From Amaranthus tricolor (taxonomy: Eukaryota > Streptophyta > Magnoliopsida > Caryophyllales > Amaranthaceae), in contig NC_080049.1 in the NCBI RefSeq assembly GCF_026212465.1, forward strand, positions 3,745,362-3,809,361: DNA of 64,000 bases, in the 5' to 3' direction. This document shows positions 35,518-48,300 of this stretch, piece by piece. Position 1 is the first letter of the stretch; every line of letters begins with the position of its first letter. The position numbers and the translations under genes were made by a program. A model generated the notes under the pieces. It saw only the letters and a program-made list of their open reading frames with translations, made no database searches and was not told the origin of the DNA.

Positions 35518-37551
35518 CTAGTGTTGAATTGGGTTAGAATTGAAAATCATATTCATACGCTAGAAATTACGTGTTAAGTTGCGATTTTAAGGGTTTTAAA
35601 GCGTTTTAGCCACTTTTGCGCATAAAGTAGCTCAAACTTGGTTTGTTTTGCACCAAACTAGGCACAGAACACTATTTGGGATATATAATTGTGTTGAAGT
35701 GGTTAGAATTGAAAATCATAGTCATATGCTAGAAATTACGTGTTAAGTTGCGATTTTAATGGTTTTTAAGCGTTTTTGCCACTTTTGCGCATAAAGTTGC
35801 TCAAACATGGTTTGTTTTGCACGCAACTTGGCAGACAACACTATTTGTTATATATTCTAGTGTTAAATTGGGTTAGAATTGAAAATCATATTCATACGCT
35901 AGAAATTACGTGTTAAGTTGCGATTTTAAGGGTTTTAAAGCATTTTAGCCACTTTTGCGCCTAAAGTAGCTCAAACATGGTTTGTTTTGCACCAAACTAG
36001 GGACACAACACTATTTGGGATATATAATTGTGTTGAAGTGGTTAGAATTGAAAATCATAGTCATAAGCTAGAAATTACGTGTTAAGTTGCGATTTTAAGG
36101 GTTTTTAATCGTTTTTGCCACTTTTGCGCATAAAGTTGCTCAAACATGGTTTGTTTTGCACGCAACTTGGCAGACAACACTATTTGTTATATATTCTAGT
36201 GTTGAATTGGGTTAGAATTGAAAGTCATATTCATACGCTAGAAATTACGTGTTAAGTTGCGATTTTAAGGGTTTTAAAGCGTTTTAGCCACTTTTGCGCA
36301 TAAAGTAGCTCAAATATGGTTTGTTTTGCACGCAACTTGGCAGACAACACTATTTGTTATATATTATTGTGTTGAATAGGTTAAAAATGAAAATCGTAGT
36401 CATATGCTAGAAATTACGTGTTAAGTTCCGATTTTAATGGTTTTTAAGCGTTTTTGCCACTTTTGCGCATAAAGTTGCTCAAACATGGTTTGTTTTGCAC
36501 GCAACTTGGCAGACAACACTATTTGTTATATATTCTAGTGTTGAATTGGGTTAGAATTGAAAATCATATTCATACGCTAGAAATTACGTGTTAAGTTGCG
36601 ATTTTAAGGGTTTTAAAGCGTTTTAGCCACTTTTGCGCATAAAGTAGCTCAAACTTGGTTTGTTTTGCACCAAACTAGGCACAGAACACTATTTGGGATA
36701 TATAATTGTGTTGAAGTGGTTAGAATTGAAAATCATAGTCATATGCTAGAAATTACGTGTTAAGTTGCGATTTTAAGGGTTTTTAATCGTTTTTTCCACT
36801 TTTGCGCATAAAGTTGCTCAAACATGGTTTGTTTTGCACGCAACTTGGCAGACAACACTATTTGTTATATATTCTAGTGTTGAATTGGGTTAGAATTGAA
36901 AATCATATTCATACGCTAGAAATTACGTGTTAAGTTGCGATTTTAAGGGTTTTAAAGCATTTTAGCCACTTTTGCGCCTAAAGTAGCTCAAACATGGTTT
37001 GTTTTGCACGCAACTTGGCAGACAACACTATTTGGGATATATAATTGTGTTGAATAGTTTAAAAATGAAAATCGTAGTCATATGCTAGAAATTACGTGTT
37101 AAGTTGCGATTTTAAGGGTTTTTAATCGTTTTTGCCACTTTTGCGCATAAAGTAGCTCAAACATGGTTTGTTTTGCACGCAACTTGGCAGACAACACTAT
37201 TTATTATATATTCTAGTGTTGAATTGGGTTAGAATTGAAAATCATATTCATACGCTAGAAATTACGTGTTAAGTTGCGATTTTAAGGGTTTTTAAGCGTT
37301 TTTGCCACTTTTGCGCATAAAGTAGCTCAAACATGGTTTGTTTTGCAAGCAACTTGGCAGACAACACTATTTGTTATATATTATTGTGTTGAATAGCTTA
37401 AAAATGAAAATCGTAGTCATATGCTAGAAATTACGTGTTAAGTTCCGATTTTAATGGTTTTTAAGCGTTTTTGCCACTTTAGCGCATAAAATAGCTGAAA
37501 CTTGATTTGTTTTGCACGAAACTTGGCACACAACACTATTTGGTATATATT
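35518..37551 (+). repeat. 2-monomer repeat (~339 bp), main run 2
   Basis: The marker ctagtgttgaattggg occurs at 35518, 35857, 36196, 36535, 36874 and 37213, five successive 339-bp steps. In two units the partner monomer is replaced by the aataggttaaaaatg or aatagtttaaaaatg class while spacing is kept (near 36380 and 37055), an in-register swap. Confidence 0.83.
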
Positions 37552-37889
37552 ATTGTGTTGAAGTGGTTATAATTTAAAATCATAGTCATATGCTAGAAAT
37601 TTCATGTTAACTTGTGATTTTAACGGTTTTTAAGCGTTTTTGCCACTTTTGCGCATAAAGTAGCTCAAACTTGGTTTGTTTTGAACCAAACTAGGCACAC
37701 AACACTATTTGGGATATATAATTGTGTTGAAGTGGTTAGAATTGAAAATCATAGTCATATGCTCGAAATTACGTGTTAAGTTGCGAATTTAAGGATTTTT
37801 AAGCGTTTTTTCCACTTTTGCGCATAAAGTTGCTCAAACATGGTTTGTTTTGCACGCAACTTGGCAGACAACACTATTTGCTATATATT

Positions 37890-38907
37890 CTAGTGTTGAA
37901 TTGGGTTAGAATTGAAAATCATATTCATACGCTAGAAATTACGTGTTAAGTTGCGATTTTAAGGGTTTTAAAGCGTTTTAGCCACTTTTGCGCATAAAGT
38001 AGCTCAAACATGGTTTGTTTTGCACCAAACTAGGCACACAACACTATTTGGGATATATAATTCTGTTGAAGTGGTTAGAATTGAAAATCATAGTCATATG
38101 CTAGAAATTACGTGTTAAGTTGCGATTTTAAGGGTTTTTAAGCGTTTTTTGCCACTTTTGCGCATAAAGTTGCTCAAACATGGTTTGTTTTGCACGCAAC
38201 TTGGCAGACAACACTATTTGTTATATATTCTAGTGTTGAATTGGGTTAGAATTGAAAATCATATTCATACGCTAGAAATTACGTGTTAAGTTGCGATTTT
38301 AAGGGTTTTAAAGCGTTTTAGCCACTTTTGCGCATAAAGTAGCTCAAACTTGGTTTGTTTTGCACCAAACTAGGCACAGAACACTATTTGGGATATATAA
38401 TTGTGTTGAAGTGGTTAGAATTGAAAATCATAGTCATATGCTAGAAATTATGTGTTAAGTTGCGATTTTAATGGTTTTTAAGCGTTTTTTCCACTTTTGC
38501 GCATAAAGTTGCTCAAACATGGTTTGTTTTGCACGCAACTTGGCAGACAACACTATTTGTTATATATTCTAGTGTTGAATTGGGTTAGAATTGAAAATCA
38601 TACTCATACGCTAGAAATTACGTGTTAAGTTGCGATTTTAAGGGTTTTAAAGCATTTTAGCCACTTTTGCGCATAAAATAGCTCAAATATGGTTTGTTTT
38701 GCACGCAACTTGGCAGACAACACTATTTGTTATATATTATTGTGTTGAATAGTTTAAAAATGAAAATCGTAGTCATATGCTATAAATTACGTGTTAAGTT
38801 CCGATTTTAATGGTTTTTAAGCGTTTTTGCCACTTTTGCGCATAAAGTAGCTCAAACTTGGTTTGTTTTGAACCAAACTAGGCACACAACACTATTTGGG
38901 ATATATA
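37890..38907 (+). repeat. 2-monomer repeat (~339 bp), run 3
   Basis: Three markers at 37890, 38230 and 38569, spaced 340 and 339 bp. The run follows a four-monomer (677 bp) interval holding a catgttaacttgtg monomer and a gaatttaagg monomer. It then passes to an aatagtttaaaaatg monomer. Confidence 0.8.
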
Positions 38908-39128
38908 ATTGTGTTGAAGTGGTTAGAATTGAAAAGCATAGTCATATGCTAGAAATTACGTGTTAAGTTGCGATTTTAAGGGTTTTTAAGCGTTTTTGCC
39001 ACTTTTGCGCATAAAGTAGCTCAAACATGGTTTGTTTTGCAAGCAACTTGGCAGACAACACTATTTGTTATATATTATTGTGTTGAATAGGTTAAAAATG
39101 AAAATCGTAGTCATATGCTAGAAATTAC

Positions 39129-39228
39129 NNNNNNNNNNNNNNNNNNNNNNNNNNNNNNNNNNNNNNNNNNNNNNNNNNNNNNNNNNNNNNNNNNNNNNNN
39201 NNNNNNNNNNNNNNNNNNNNNNNNNNNN
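39129..39228. other. Assembly gap, 100 N
   Basis: Exactly 100 N, again a size placeholder. On the left the array uses ggcagacaacac monomers; on the right it uses ggtagacattattttg cassettes. These classes do not mix across the gap, so the joint may bridge an unknown length or two unrelated parts of the array. Confidence 0.98.
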
Positions 39229-40299
39229 GCATAAAGTAGCTCAAACATGGTTTGTTTTGCACGAAACTTGGCACACAACACTATTTGGTAGACATTATTT
39301 TGTTGAAGTGGTTAAATTTGAAAATCAGAGTCATATACTAGAAATCACGTGTTAAGTTGCGATTTTAAGTGTTTTTAAGCGTTTTTGCCACTTTTGCACA
39401 TAAAGTAGCTCAAAGTTGGTTTGTTTTTCACGGAACTTGGCACACAACACTATTTGGTATATATTATTGTGTTTAAGTGGATATAATTGAAAATCATAGT
39501 CATATGCTAGAAATTGCGTGTTCAGTTGAGCTTTTAAGGGTTTCAAGCGTTATTGCCACTTTTGCGCATAAAGTAGCTCAAACTTGATTTGTTTTGCACG
39601 AAACTTGGCACATAACACTACTTGGTATATATTATAGTGTTGAATTGGGTTAGAATTGAAAATCATATTCATACGCTAGAAATTACGTGTTAAGTTGCGA
39701 TTTTATGGGTTTTGAAGCGCTTTTGCCACTTTTGCACATAAAGTAGCTCAAACTAGGTTTGTTTTGCACCAAACTAGGCACACAAGACTGTTTGGGATAT
39801 ATAATTGTGTAGAAGTGGTTAGAATTGAAAATCATAGTCATATGCTAGAAATTACGTGTTAAGTTGCGATTTTAAGGGTTTTAAGCGTTTTTGCCACTTT
39901 TGCGCATAAAGTAGCTCAAACTTGGTTCGTTTTGCATGCAACTTGGCACACAACACTATTTGGTATATATTATTGTGTTTAAATGGTTAAAATTGGAAAT
40001 CTTAATCATATGCTAGAAATTGCGTGTTAAGTTGATCTTTTAAGGGTTTTCAAGCGTTTTTGCCACTTTTGCGCATAAAGTAGCTCAAACTTGCTTTGTT
40101 TTGCACGCAACTTGCCACACAACAATATTTGGTATAGATTATTGTGTTTAAGTGGTTAGAATTGAAAATCATAGTCATATGTTAGAAATTACGTGTTAAG
40201 TTGCGATTTTAAGGGTTTTTAAGTGTTTTTGCCACTTTTGCGCATAAAGTAGCTCAAACATGGTTTGTTTTGCACGAAACTTGGCACACAACACTATTT
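39229..40299 (+). repeat. First 6-monomer cassette after the gap
   Basis: I name cassette monomers P (ggtagacattattttg), Q (tttttcacggaacttgg with ggatataattg), R (acataacactacttgg), S (gggttttgaagcgc with aagactgtttggg), T (ggttcgttttgca with aaatggttaaaattgg) and U (cttgctttgttttgc with gtatagattattg). This is P-Q-R-S-T-U, with the P marker at 39287 and the next at 40300 (1013 bp). The first bases after the gap are the tail of a P monomer. Confidence 0.88.
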
Positions 40300-41820
40300 G
40301 GTAGACATTATTTTGTTGAAGTGGTTAAAATTGAAAAATTAGAGTCATATACTAGAAATTACGTGTTAAGTTGCGATTTTAAGTGTTTTTAAGCGTTTTT
40401 GCCACTTTTGCACATAAAGTAGCTCAAAGTTGGTTTGTTTTTCACGGAACTTGGCACACAACACTATTTGGTATATATTATTGTGTTTAAGTGGTTAGAA
40501 TTGAAAATCATAGTTATATGCTAGAAATGCGTGTTCAGTTGAGCTTTTAAGGGTTTTCTAGCGTTATTGCCACTTTTGCGCATAAAGTAGCTCAAACTTT
40601 GTTTGTTTTGCACGAAACTAGGCACAAAACACTATTTTGTATATATTATTGTGTTCAAGTGGTTAGAATTGAAAATCATAGTCATATGCTAGAAATTACA
40701 TGTTAAGTTGAGTTTTTTAGGGTTTTTAAGCATTTTTGCCACTTTAGCGCATAGAGTAGCTTAAACTTGTTTTGTTTTGCACGAAACTTGGCACACAACA
40801 CTATTTGGTATACATTATTGTGTTGAAGTGGTTAAAATTGAAATCATAGTCATATGATAGAAATTACGTGTTAAGTTGCGATTTTAAGGGTTTTTAAGCG
40901 TTTTAGCCACTTTTGCACATAAAGTAGCTCAAAGTTGGTTTGTTTTTCACGGAACTTGGCACACAACACTATTTGGTATATATTATTGTGTTTAAGTGGA
41001 TATAATTGAAAATCATAGTCATATGCTAGAAATTGCGTGTTCAGTTGAGCTTTTAAGGGTTTCAAGCGTTATTGCCACTTTTGCGCATAAAGTAGCTCAA
41101 ACTTGATTTGTTTTGCACGAAACTTGGCACATAACACTACTTGGTATATATTATAGTGTTGAATTGGGTTAGAATTGAAAATCATATTCATACGCTAGAA
41201 ATTACGTGTTAAGTTGCGATTTTATGGGTTTTGAAGCGCTTTTGCCACTTTTGCACATAAAGTAGCTCAAACTAGGTTTGTTTTGCACCAAACTAGGCAC
41301 ACAAGACTGTTTGGGGTATATAATTGTGTAGAAGTGGTTAGAATTGAAAATCATAGTCATATGCTAGAAATTACGTGTTAAGTTGCGATTTTAAGGGTTT
41401 TTAAGCGTTTTTGCCACTTTTGCGCATAAAGTAGCTCAAACTTGGTTCGTTTTGCATGCAACTTGGCACACAACACTATTTGGTATATATTATTGTGTTT
41501 AAATGGTTAAAATTGGAAATCTTAATCATATGCTAGAAATTGCGTGTTAAGTTGATCTTTTAAGGGTTTTCAAGCGTTTTTGCCACTTTTGCGCATAAAG
41601 TAGCTCAAACTTGCTTTGTTTTGCACGCAACTTGCCCACACAACAATATTTGGTATAGATTATTGTGTTTAAGTGGTTAGAATTGAAAATCATAGTCATA
41701 TGTTAGAAATTACGTGTTAAGTTGCGATTTTAAGGGTTTTTAAGTGTTTTTGCCACTTTTGCGCATAAAGTAGCTCAAACATGGTTTGTTTTGCACGAAA
41801 CTTGGCACACAACACTATTT
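40300..41820 (+). repeat. 9-monomer cassette, copy 1 (1521 bp)
   Basis: Order P, Q', V, W, Q, R, S, T, U. Q' ends gttatatgctagaaatgcg, two bases shorter than usual. V has aaactttgtttg and aggcacaaaacactatttt. W has gagttttttagggttttt, gcatagagtagcttaaac and gtatacattattg. The V-W pair replaces nothing in the 6-monomer unit; it looks like an insertion with a second Q. Confidence 0.87.
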
Positions 41821-43341
41821 GGTAGACATTATTTTGTTGAAGTGGTTAAAATTGAAAATTAGAGTCATATACTAGAAATTACGTGTTAAGTTGCGATTTT
41901 AAGTGTTTTTAAGCGTTTTGCCACTTTTGCACATAAAGTAGCTCAAAGTTGGTTTGTTTTTCACGGAACTTGGCACACAACACTATTTGGTATATATTAT
42001 TGTGTTTAAGTGGTTAGAATTGAAAATCATAGTTATATGCTAGAAATGCGTGTTCAGTTGAGCTTTTAAGGGTTTTTCTAGCGTTATTGCCACTTTTGCG
42101 CATAAAGTAGCTCAAACTTTGTTTGTTTTGCACGAAACTAGGCACAAAACACTATTTTGTATATATTATTGTGTTCAAGTGGTTAGAATTGAAAATCATA
42201 GTCATATGCTAGAAATTACATGTTAAGTTGAGTTTTTTAGGGTTTTTAAGCATTTTTGCCACTTTAGCGCATAGAGTAGCTTAAACTTGTTTTGTTTTGC
42301 ACGAAACTTGGCACACAACACTATTTGGTATACATTATTGTGTTGAAGTGGTTAAAATTGAAATCATAGTCATATGCTAGAAATTACGTGTTAAGTTGCG
42401 ATTTTAAGTATTTATAAGCGTTTTAGCCACTTTTGCACATAAAGTAGCTCAAAGTTGGTTTGTTTTTCACGGAACTTGGCACACAACACTATTTGGTATA
42501 TATTATTGTGTTTAAGTGGATATAATTGAAAATCATAGTCATATGCTAGAAATTGCGTGTTCAGTTGAGCTTTTAAGGGTTTTCAAGCGTTATTGCCACT
42601 TTTACGCATAAAGTAGCTCAAACTTGATTTGTTTTGCACGAAACTTGGCACATAACACTACTTGGTATATATTATAGTGTTGAATTGGGTTAGAATTGAA
42701 AATCATATTCATACGCTAGAAATTACGTGTTAAGTTGCGATTTTATGGGTTTTGAAGCGCTTTTGCCACTTTTGCGCATAAAGTAGCTCAAACTAGGTTT
42801 GTTTTGCACCAAACTAGGCACACAAGACTGTTTGGGATATATAATTGTGTTGAAGTGGTTAGAATTGAAAATCATAGTCATATGCTAGAAATTACGTGTT
42901 AAGTTGCGATTTTAAGGGTTTTTAAGCGTTTTTGCCACTTTTGCGCATAAAGTAGCTCAAACTTGGTTCGTTTTGCATGCAACTTGGCACACAACACTAT
43001 TTGGTATATATTATGGTGTTTAAATGGTTAAAATTGGAAATAATAATCATATGTTAGAAATTGCGTGTTAAGTTGAACTTTTAAGGGTTTTCAAGCGTTT
43101 TTTGCCACTTTTGCGCATAAAGTAGCTCAAACTTGCTTTGTTTTGCATGCAACTTGCCACACAACAGTATTTGGTATAGATTATTGTGTTTAAGTGGTTA
43201 AAATTTAAAATCATAGTCATATGTTAGAAATTACGTGTTAAGTTGCGATTTTAAGGGTTTTTTAGTGTTTTTGCCACTTTTGCGCATAAAGTAGCTCAAA
43301 CATGGTTTGTTTTGCACGAAACTTGGCACACAACACTATTT
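41821..43341 (+). repeat. 9-monomer cassette, copy 2 (1521 bp)
   Basis: Same nine monomers in the same order as the preceding cassette. Small differences include gggtttttctagcg near 42070 and attttaagtatttataagcg at about 42402. U here has ggaaataataatc upstream of it rather than ggaaatcttaatc, a variant shared with the later 10-monomer cassettes. Confidence 0.87.
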
Positions 43342-45372
43342 GGTAGACATTATTTTGTTGAAGTGGTTAAAATTGAAAATCAGAGTCATATACTAGAAAT
43401 CACGTGTTAAGTTGCGATTTTAAGTGTTTTTAAGCGTTTTTGCCACTTTTGCACATAAAGTAGCTCAAAGTTGGTTTGTTTTTCACGGAACTTGGCACAC
43501 AACACTATTTGGTATATATTATTGTGTTTAAGTGGATATAATTGAAAATCATAGTCATATGCTAGAAATTGCGTGTTCAGTTGAGCTTTTAAGGGTTTTC
43601 AAGCGTTATTGCCACTTTTGCGCATAAAGTAGCTCAAACTTGATTTGTTTTGCACGAAACTTGGCACATAACACTACTTGGTATATATTATAGTGTTGAA
43701 TTGGGTTAGAATTGAAAATCATATTCATACGCTAGAAATTACGTGTTAAGTTGCGATTTTATGGGTTTTGAAGCGCTTTTGCCACTTTTGCGCATAAAGT
43801 AGCTCAAACTAGGTTTGTTTTGCACCAAACTAGGCACACAAGACTGTTTGGGATATATAATTGTGTAGAAGGGTTAGAATTGAAAATCATAGTCATATGC
43901 TAGAAATTACGTGTTAAGTTGCGATTTTAAGGGTTTTTAAGCGTTTTTGCCACTTTTGCGCATAAAGTAGCTCAAACTTGGTTCGTTTTGCATGCAACTT
44001 GGCACACAACACTATTTGGTATATATTATTGTGTTTAAATGGTTAAAATTGGAAATCTTAATCATATGCTAGAAATTGCGTGTTAAGTTGATCTTTTAAG
44101 GGTTTTCAAGCGTTTTTGCCACTTTTGCGCATAAAGTAGCTCAAACTTGCTTTGTTTTGCACGCAACTTGCCACACAACAGTATTTGGTATAGATTATTG
44201 TGTTTAAGTGGTTAAAATTTAAAATCATAGTCATATGTTAGAAATTACGTGTTAAGTTGCGATTTTAAGGGTTTTTTTAGTGTTTTTGCCACTTTTGCGC
44301 ATAAAGTAGCTCAAACATGGTTTGTTTTGCACGAAACTTGGCACACAACACTATTTGGTAGACATTATTTTGTTGAAGTGGTTAAAATTGAAAATCAGAG
44401 TCATATACTAGAAATCACGTGTTAAGTTGCGATTTTAAGTGTTTTTAAGCGTTTTTGCCACTTTTGCACATAAAGTAGCTCAAAGTTGGTTTGTTTTTCA
44501 CGGAACTTGGCACACAACACTATTTGGTATATATTATTGTGTTTAAGTGGATATAATTGAAAATCATAGTCATATGCTAGAAATTGCGTGTTCAGTTGAG
44601 CTTTTAAGGGTTTTCAAGCGTTATTGCCACTTTTGCGCATAAAGTAGCTCAAACTTGATTTGTTTTGCACGAAACTTGGCACATAACACTACTTGGTATA
44701 TATTATAGTGTTGAATTGGGTTAGAATTGAAAATCATATTCATACGCTAGAAATTACGTGTTAAGTTGCGATTTTATGGGTTTTGAAGCGCTTTTGCCAC
44801 TTTTGCGCATAAAGTAGCTCAAACTAGGTTTGTTTTGCACCAAACTAGGCACACAAGACTGTTTGGGATATATAATTGTGTAGAAGTGGTTAGAATTGAA
44901 AATCATAGTCATATGCTAGAAATTACGTGTTAAGTTGCGATTTTAAGGGTTTTTAAGCGTTTTTGCCACTTTTGCGCATAAAGTAGCTCAAACTTGGTTC
45001 GTTTTGCACGCAACTTGGCACACAACACTATTTGGTGTATATTATTGTGTTTAAATGGTTAAAATTGGAAATCTTAATCATATGCTAGAAATTGCGTGTT
45101 AAGTTGATCTTTTAAGGGTTTTTAAGCGTTTTTGCCACTTTTGCGCATAAAGTAGCTCAAACTTGCTTTGTTTTGCACGCAACTTGCCACACCAACAATA
45201 TTTGGTATAGATTATTGTGTTTAAGTGGTTAGAATTGAAAATCATAGTCATATGTTAGAAATTACGTGTTAAGTTGCGATTTTAAGGGTTTTTAAGTGTT
45301 TTTGCCACTTTTGCGCATAAAGTAGCTCAAACATGGTTTGTTTTGCACGAAACTTGGCACACAACACTATTT
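43342..45372 (+). repeat. Two 6-monomer cassettes in tandem
   Basis: P markers at 43342, 44357 and 45373 give units of 1015 and 1016 bp, each P-Q-R-S-T-U. The first S tail has lost bases (gtgtagaagggttag, near 43864). The second carries a ggtgtatattattgtg variant in T, shared with later cassettes. Confidence 0.88.
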
Positions 45373-48300
45373 GGTAGACATTATTTTGTTGAAATGGTTA
45401 AAATTGAAAATTAGAGTCATATACTAGAAATTACGTGTTAAGTTGCGATTTTAAGTGTTTTTAAGCGTTTTTGCCACTTTTGCACATAAAGTAGCTCAAA
45501 GTTGGTTTGTTTTTCACGGAACCTTGGCACACAACACTATTTGGTATATGTTATTGTGTTTAAGTGGTTAGAATTGAAAATCATAGTTATATGCTAGAAA
45601 TGCGTGTTCAGTTGAGCTTTTAAGGGTTTTCTAGCGTTATTGCCACTTTTGCGCATAAAGTAGCTCAAACTTTGTTTGTTTTGCACGAAACTAGGCACAA
45701 AACACTATTTGGTATATATTATTGTGTTGAAGTGGTTAGAATTGAAAATCATAGTCATATGCTAGAAATTACATGTTAAGTTGAGTTTTTTAGGGTTTTT
45801 AAGCATTTTTGCCACTTTAGCGCATAGAGTAGCTTAAACTTGTTTTGTTTTGCACGAAACTTGGCACACAACACTATTTGGTATACATTATTGTGTTGAA
45901 GTGGTTAAAATTGAAAATCATAGTCATATGCTAGAAATTACGTGTTAAGTTGCGATTTTAAGGGTTTTTAAGCGTTTTTGCCACTTTTGCGCATAAAGTA
46001 GCTCAAACATGGTTTGTTTTGCAAGAAACTTGGCACACAACACTATTTGGTATGTATTGTTGTGTTGAAGTGGGTTAGAATTGAAAATCATAGTCATACG
46101 CTAGAAATTACGTATTAAGTTACGATTTAAGGGTTTTTAAGCGTTTTTGCCACTTTTGCGCATCAAGTAGCTCAAAGTTCGTTTGTTTTGCACGCAACTT
46201 GGCACACAACACTATTTGGTATAGATTATTGTGTTTAAGTGGATAGAATTGAAAATCATAGTCATATGCTAGAAATTGCGTGTTCAGTTGAGCTTTTAAG
46301 GGTTTTCAAGCGTTATTGCCACTTTTGCGCATAAAGTAGCTCAAACTTGATTTGTTTTGCACGAAACTTGGCACATAACACTACTTGGTATATATTATAG
46401 TGTTGAATTGGGTTAGAATTGAAAATCATATTCATACGCTAGAAATTACGTGTTAAGTTGCGATTTTATGGGTTTTGAAGCGCTTTTGCCACTTTTGCGC
46501 ATAAAGTAGCTCAAACTAGGTTTGTTTTGCACCAAACTAGGCACACAAGACTGTTTGGGATATATAATTGTGTTGAAGTGGTTAGAATTGAAAATCATAG
46601 TCATATGCTAGAAATTACGTGTTAAGTTGCGATTTTAAGGGTTTTAAGCGTTTTTGCCACTTTTGCGCATAAAGTAGCTCAAACTTGGTTCGTTTTGCAC
46701 GCAACTTGGCACACAACACTATTTGGTATATATTATGGTGTTTAAATGGTTAAAATTGGAAATAATAATCATATGCTAGAAATTGCGTGTTAAGTTGAAC
46801 TTTTAAGGGTTTTCAAGCGTTTTTGCCACTTTTGCGCATAAAGTAGCTCAAACTTGCTTTCTTTTGCACCCAACTTGCCACACAACAGTATTTGGTATAG
46901 ATTATTGTGTTTAAGTGGTTAAAATTTAAAATCATAGTCATATGTTAGAAATTACGTGTTAAGTTGCGATTTTAAGGGTTTTTTAGTGTTTTTGCCACTT
47001 TTGCGCATAAAGTAGCTCAAACATGGTTTGTTTTGCACAAAACTTGGCACACAACACTATTTGGTAGACATTATTTTGTTGAAGTGGTTAAAATTGAAAA
47101 TCAGAGTCATATACTAGAAATCACGTGTTAAGTTGCGATTTTAAGTGTTTTTAAGCGTTTTTGCCACTTTTGCACATAAAGTAGCTCAAAGATGGTTTGT
47201 TTTTCACGGAACTTGGCACACAACACTATTTGGTATATATTATTGTGTTTAAGTGGATATAATTGAAAGTCATAGTCATATGCTAGAAATTGCGTGTTCA
47301 GTTGAGCTTTTAAGGGTTTTCAAGCGTTATTGCCACTTTTGCGCATAAAGTAGCTCAAACATGATTTGTTTTGCACGAAACTTGGCACATAACACTACTT
47401 GGTATATATTATAGTGTTGAATTGGGTTAGAATTGAAAATCATATTCATACGCTAGAAATTACGTGTTAAGTTGCGATTTTATGGGTTTTGAAGCGCTTT
47501 TGCCACTTTTGCGCATAAAGTAGCTCAAACTAGGTTTGTTTTGCACCAAACTAGGCACACAAGACTGTTTGGGATATATAATTGTGTAGAAGTGGTTAGA
47601 ATTGAAAATCATAGTCATATGCTAGAAATTACGTGTTAAGTTGCGATTTTAAGGGTTTTTAAGCGTTTTTGCCACTTTTGCGCATAAAGTAGCTCAAACT
47701 TGGTTCGTTTTGCATGCAACTTGGCACACAACACTATTTGGTATATATTATTGTGTTTAAATGGTTAAAATTGGAAATCTTAATCATATGCTAGAAATTG
47801 CGTGTTAAGTTGATCTTTTAAGGGTTTTCAAGCGTTTTTGCCACTTTTGCGCATAAAGTAGCTCAAACTTGCTTTGTTTTGCACGCAACTTGCCACACAA
47901 CAATATTTGGTATAGATTATTCTGTTTAAGTGGTTAGAATTGAAAATCATAGTCATATGTTAGAAATTACGTGTTAAGTTGCGATTTTAAGGGTTTTTAA
48001 GTGTTTTTGCCACTTTTGCGCATAAAGTAGCTCAAACATGGTTTGTTTTGCACGAAACTTGGCACACAACACTATTTGGTAGACATTATTTTGTTGAAGT
48101 GGTTAAAATTGAAAATTAGAGTCATATACTAGAAATTACGTGTTAAGTTGCGATTTTAAGTGTTTTTAAGCGTTTTTGCCACTTTTGCACATAAAGTAGC
48201 TCAAAGTTGGTTTGTTTTTCACGGAACTTGGCACACAACACTATTTGGTATATATTATTGTGTTTAAGTGGTTAGAATTGAAAATCATAGTTATATGCTA

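Larger units (their letters stand above)
30153..39128 (+). repeat. Block of 2- and 3-monomer repeats
   Basis: Two monomer classes dominate. One has cgcaacttggcagacaacac with tatttgttatatatt. The other has ccaaactaggcacacaac with tatttgggatatataattg. A third class with catgttaacttgtg appears at 30999, 32184, 32691, 33198, 35231 and 37603. A rarer variant, gcgaatttaaggattttt, lies at 31181, 33379, 35413 and 37785, spaced 13, 12 and 14 monomers apart, so there is a loose larger period of about 2.0-2.4 kb. The array is otherwise a patchwork of the subrepeats listed separately. Confidence 0.85.

Noticed and set aside
39352..39546. A 64-codon minus-strand frame also present at 40871
   Set aside because: The 1519-bp spacing reflects copied Q and R monomers. 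The encoded residues follow the satellite words, so this is not a gene family.
40700..40740. Telomere-like TTTAGGG in the W monomer
   Set aside because: Only a single unit sits inside gagttttttagggttttt. It is a one-base variant of the normal ttttaagggttttt stretch, not a telomeric run.
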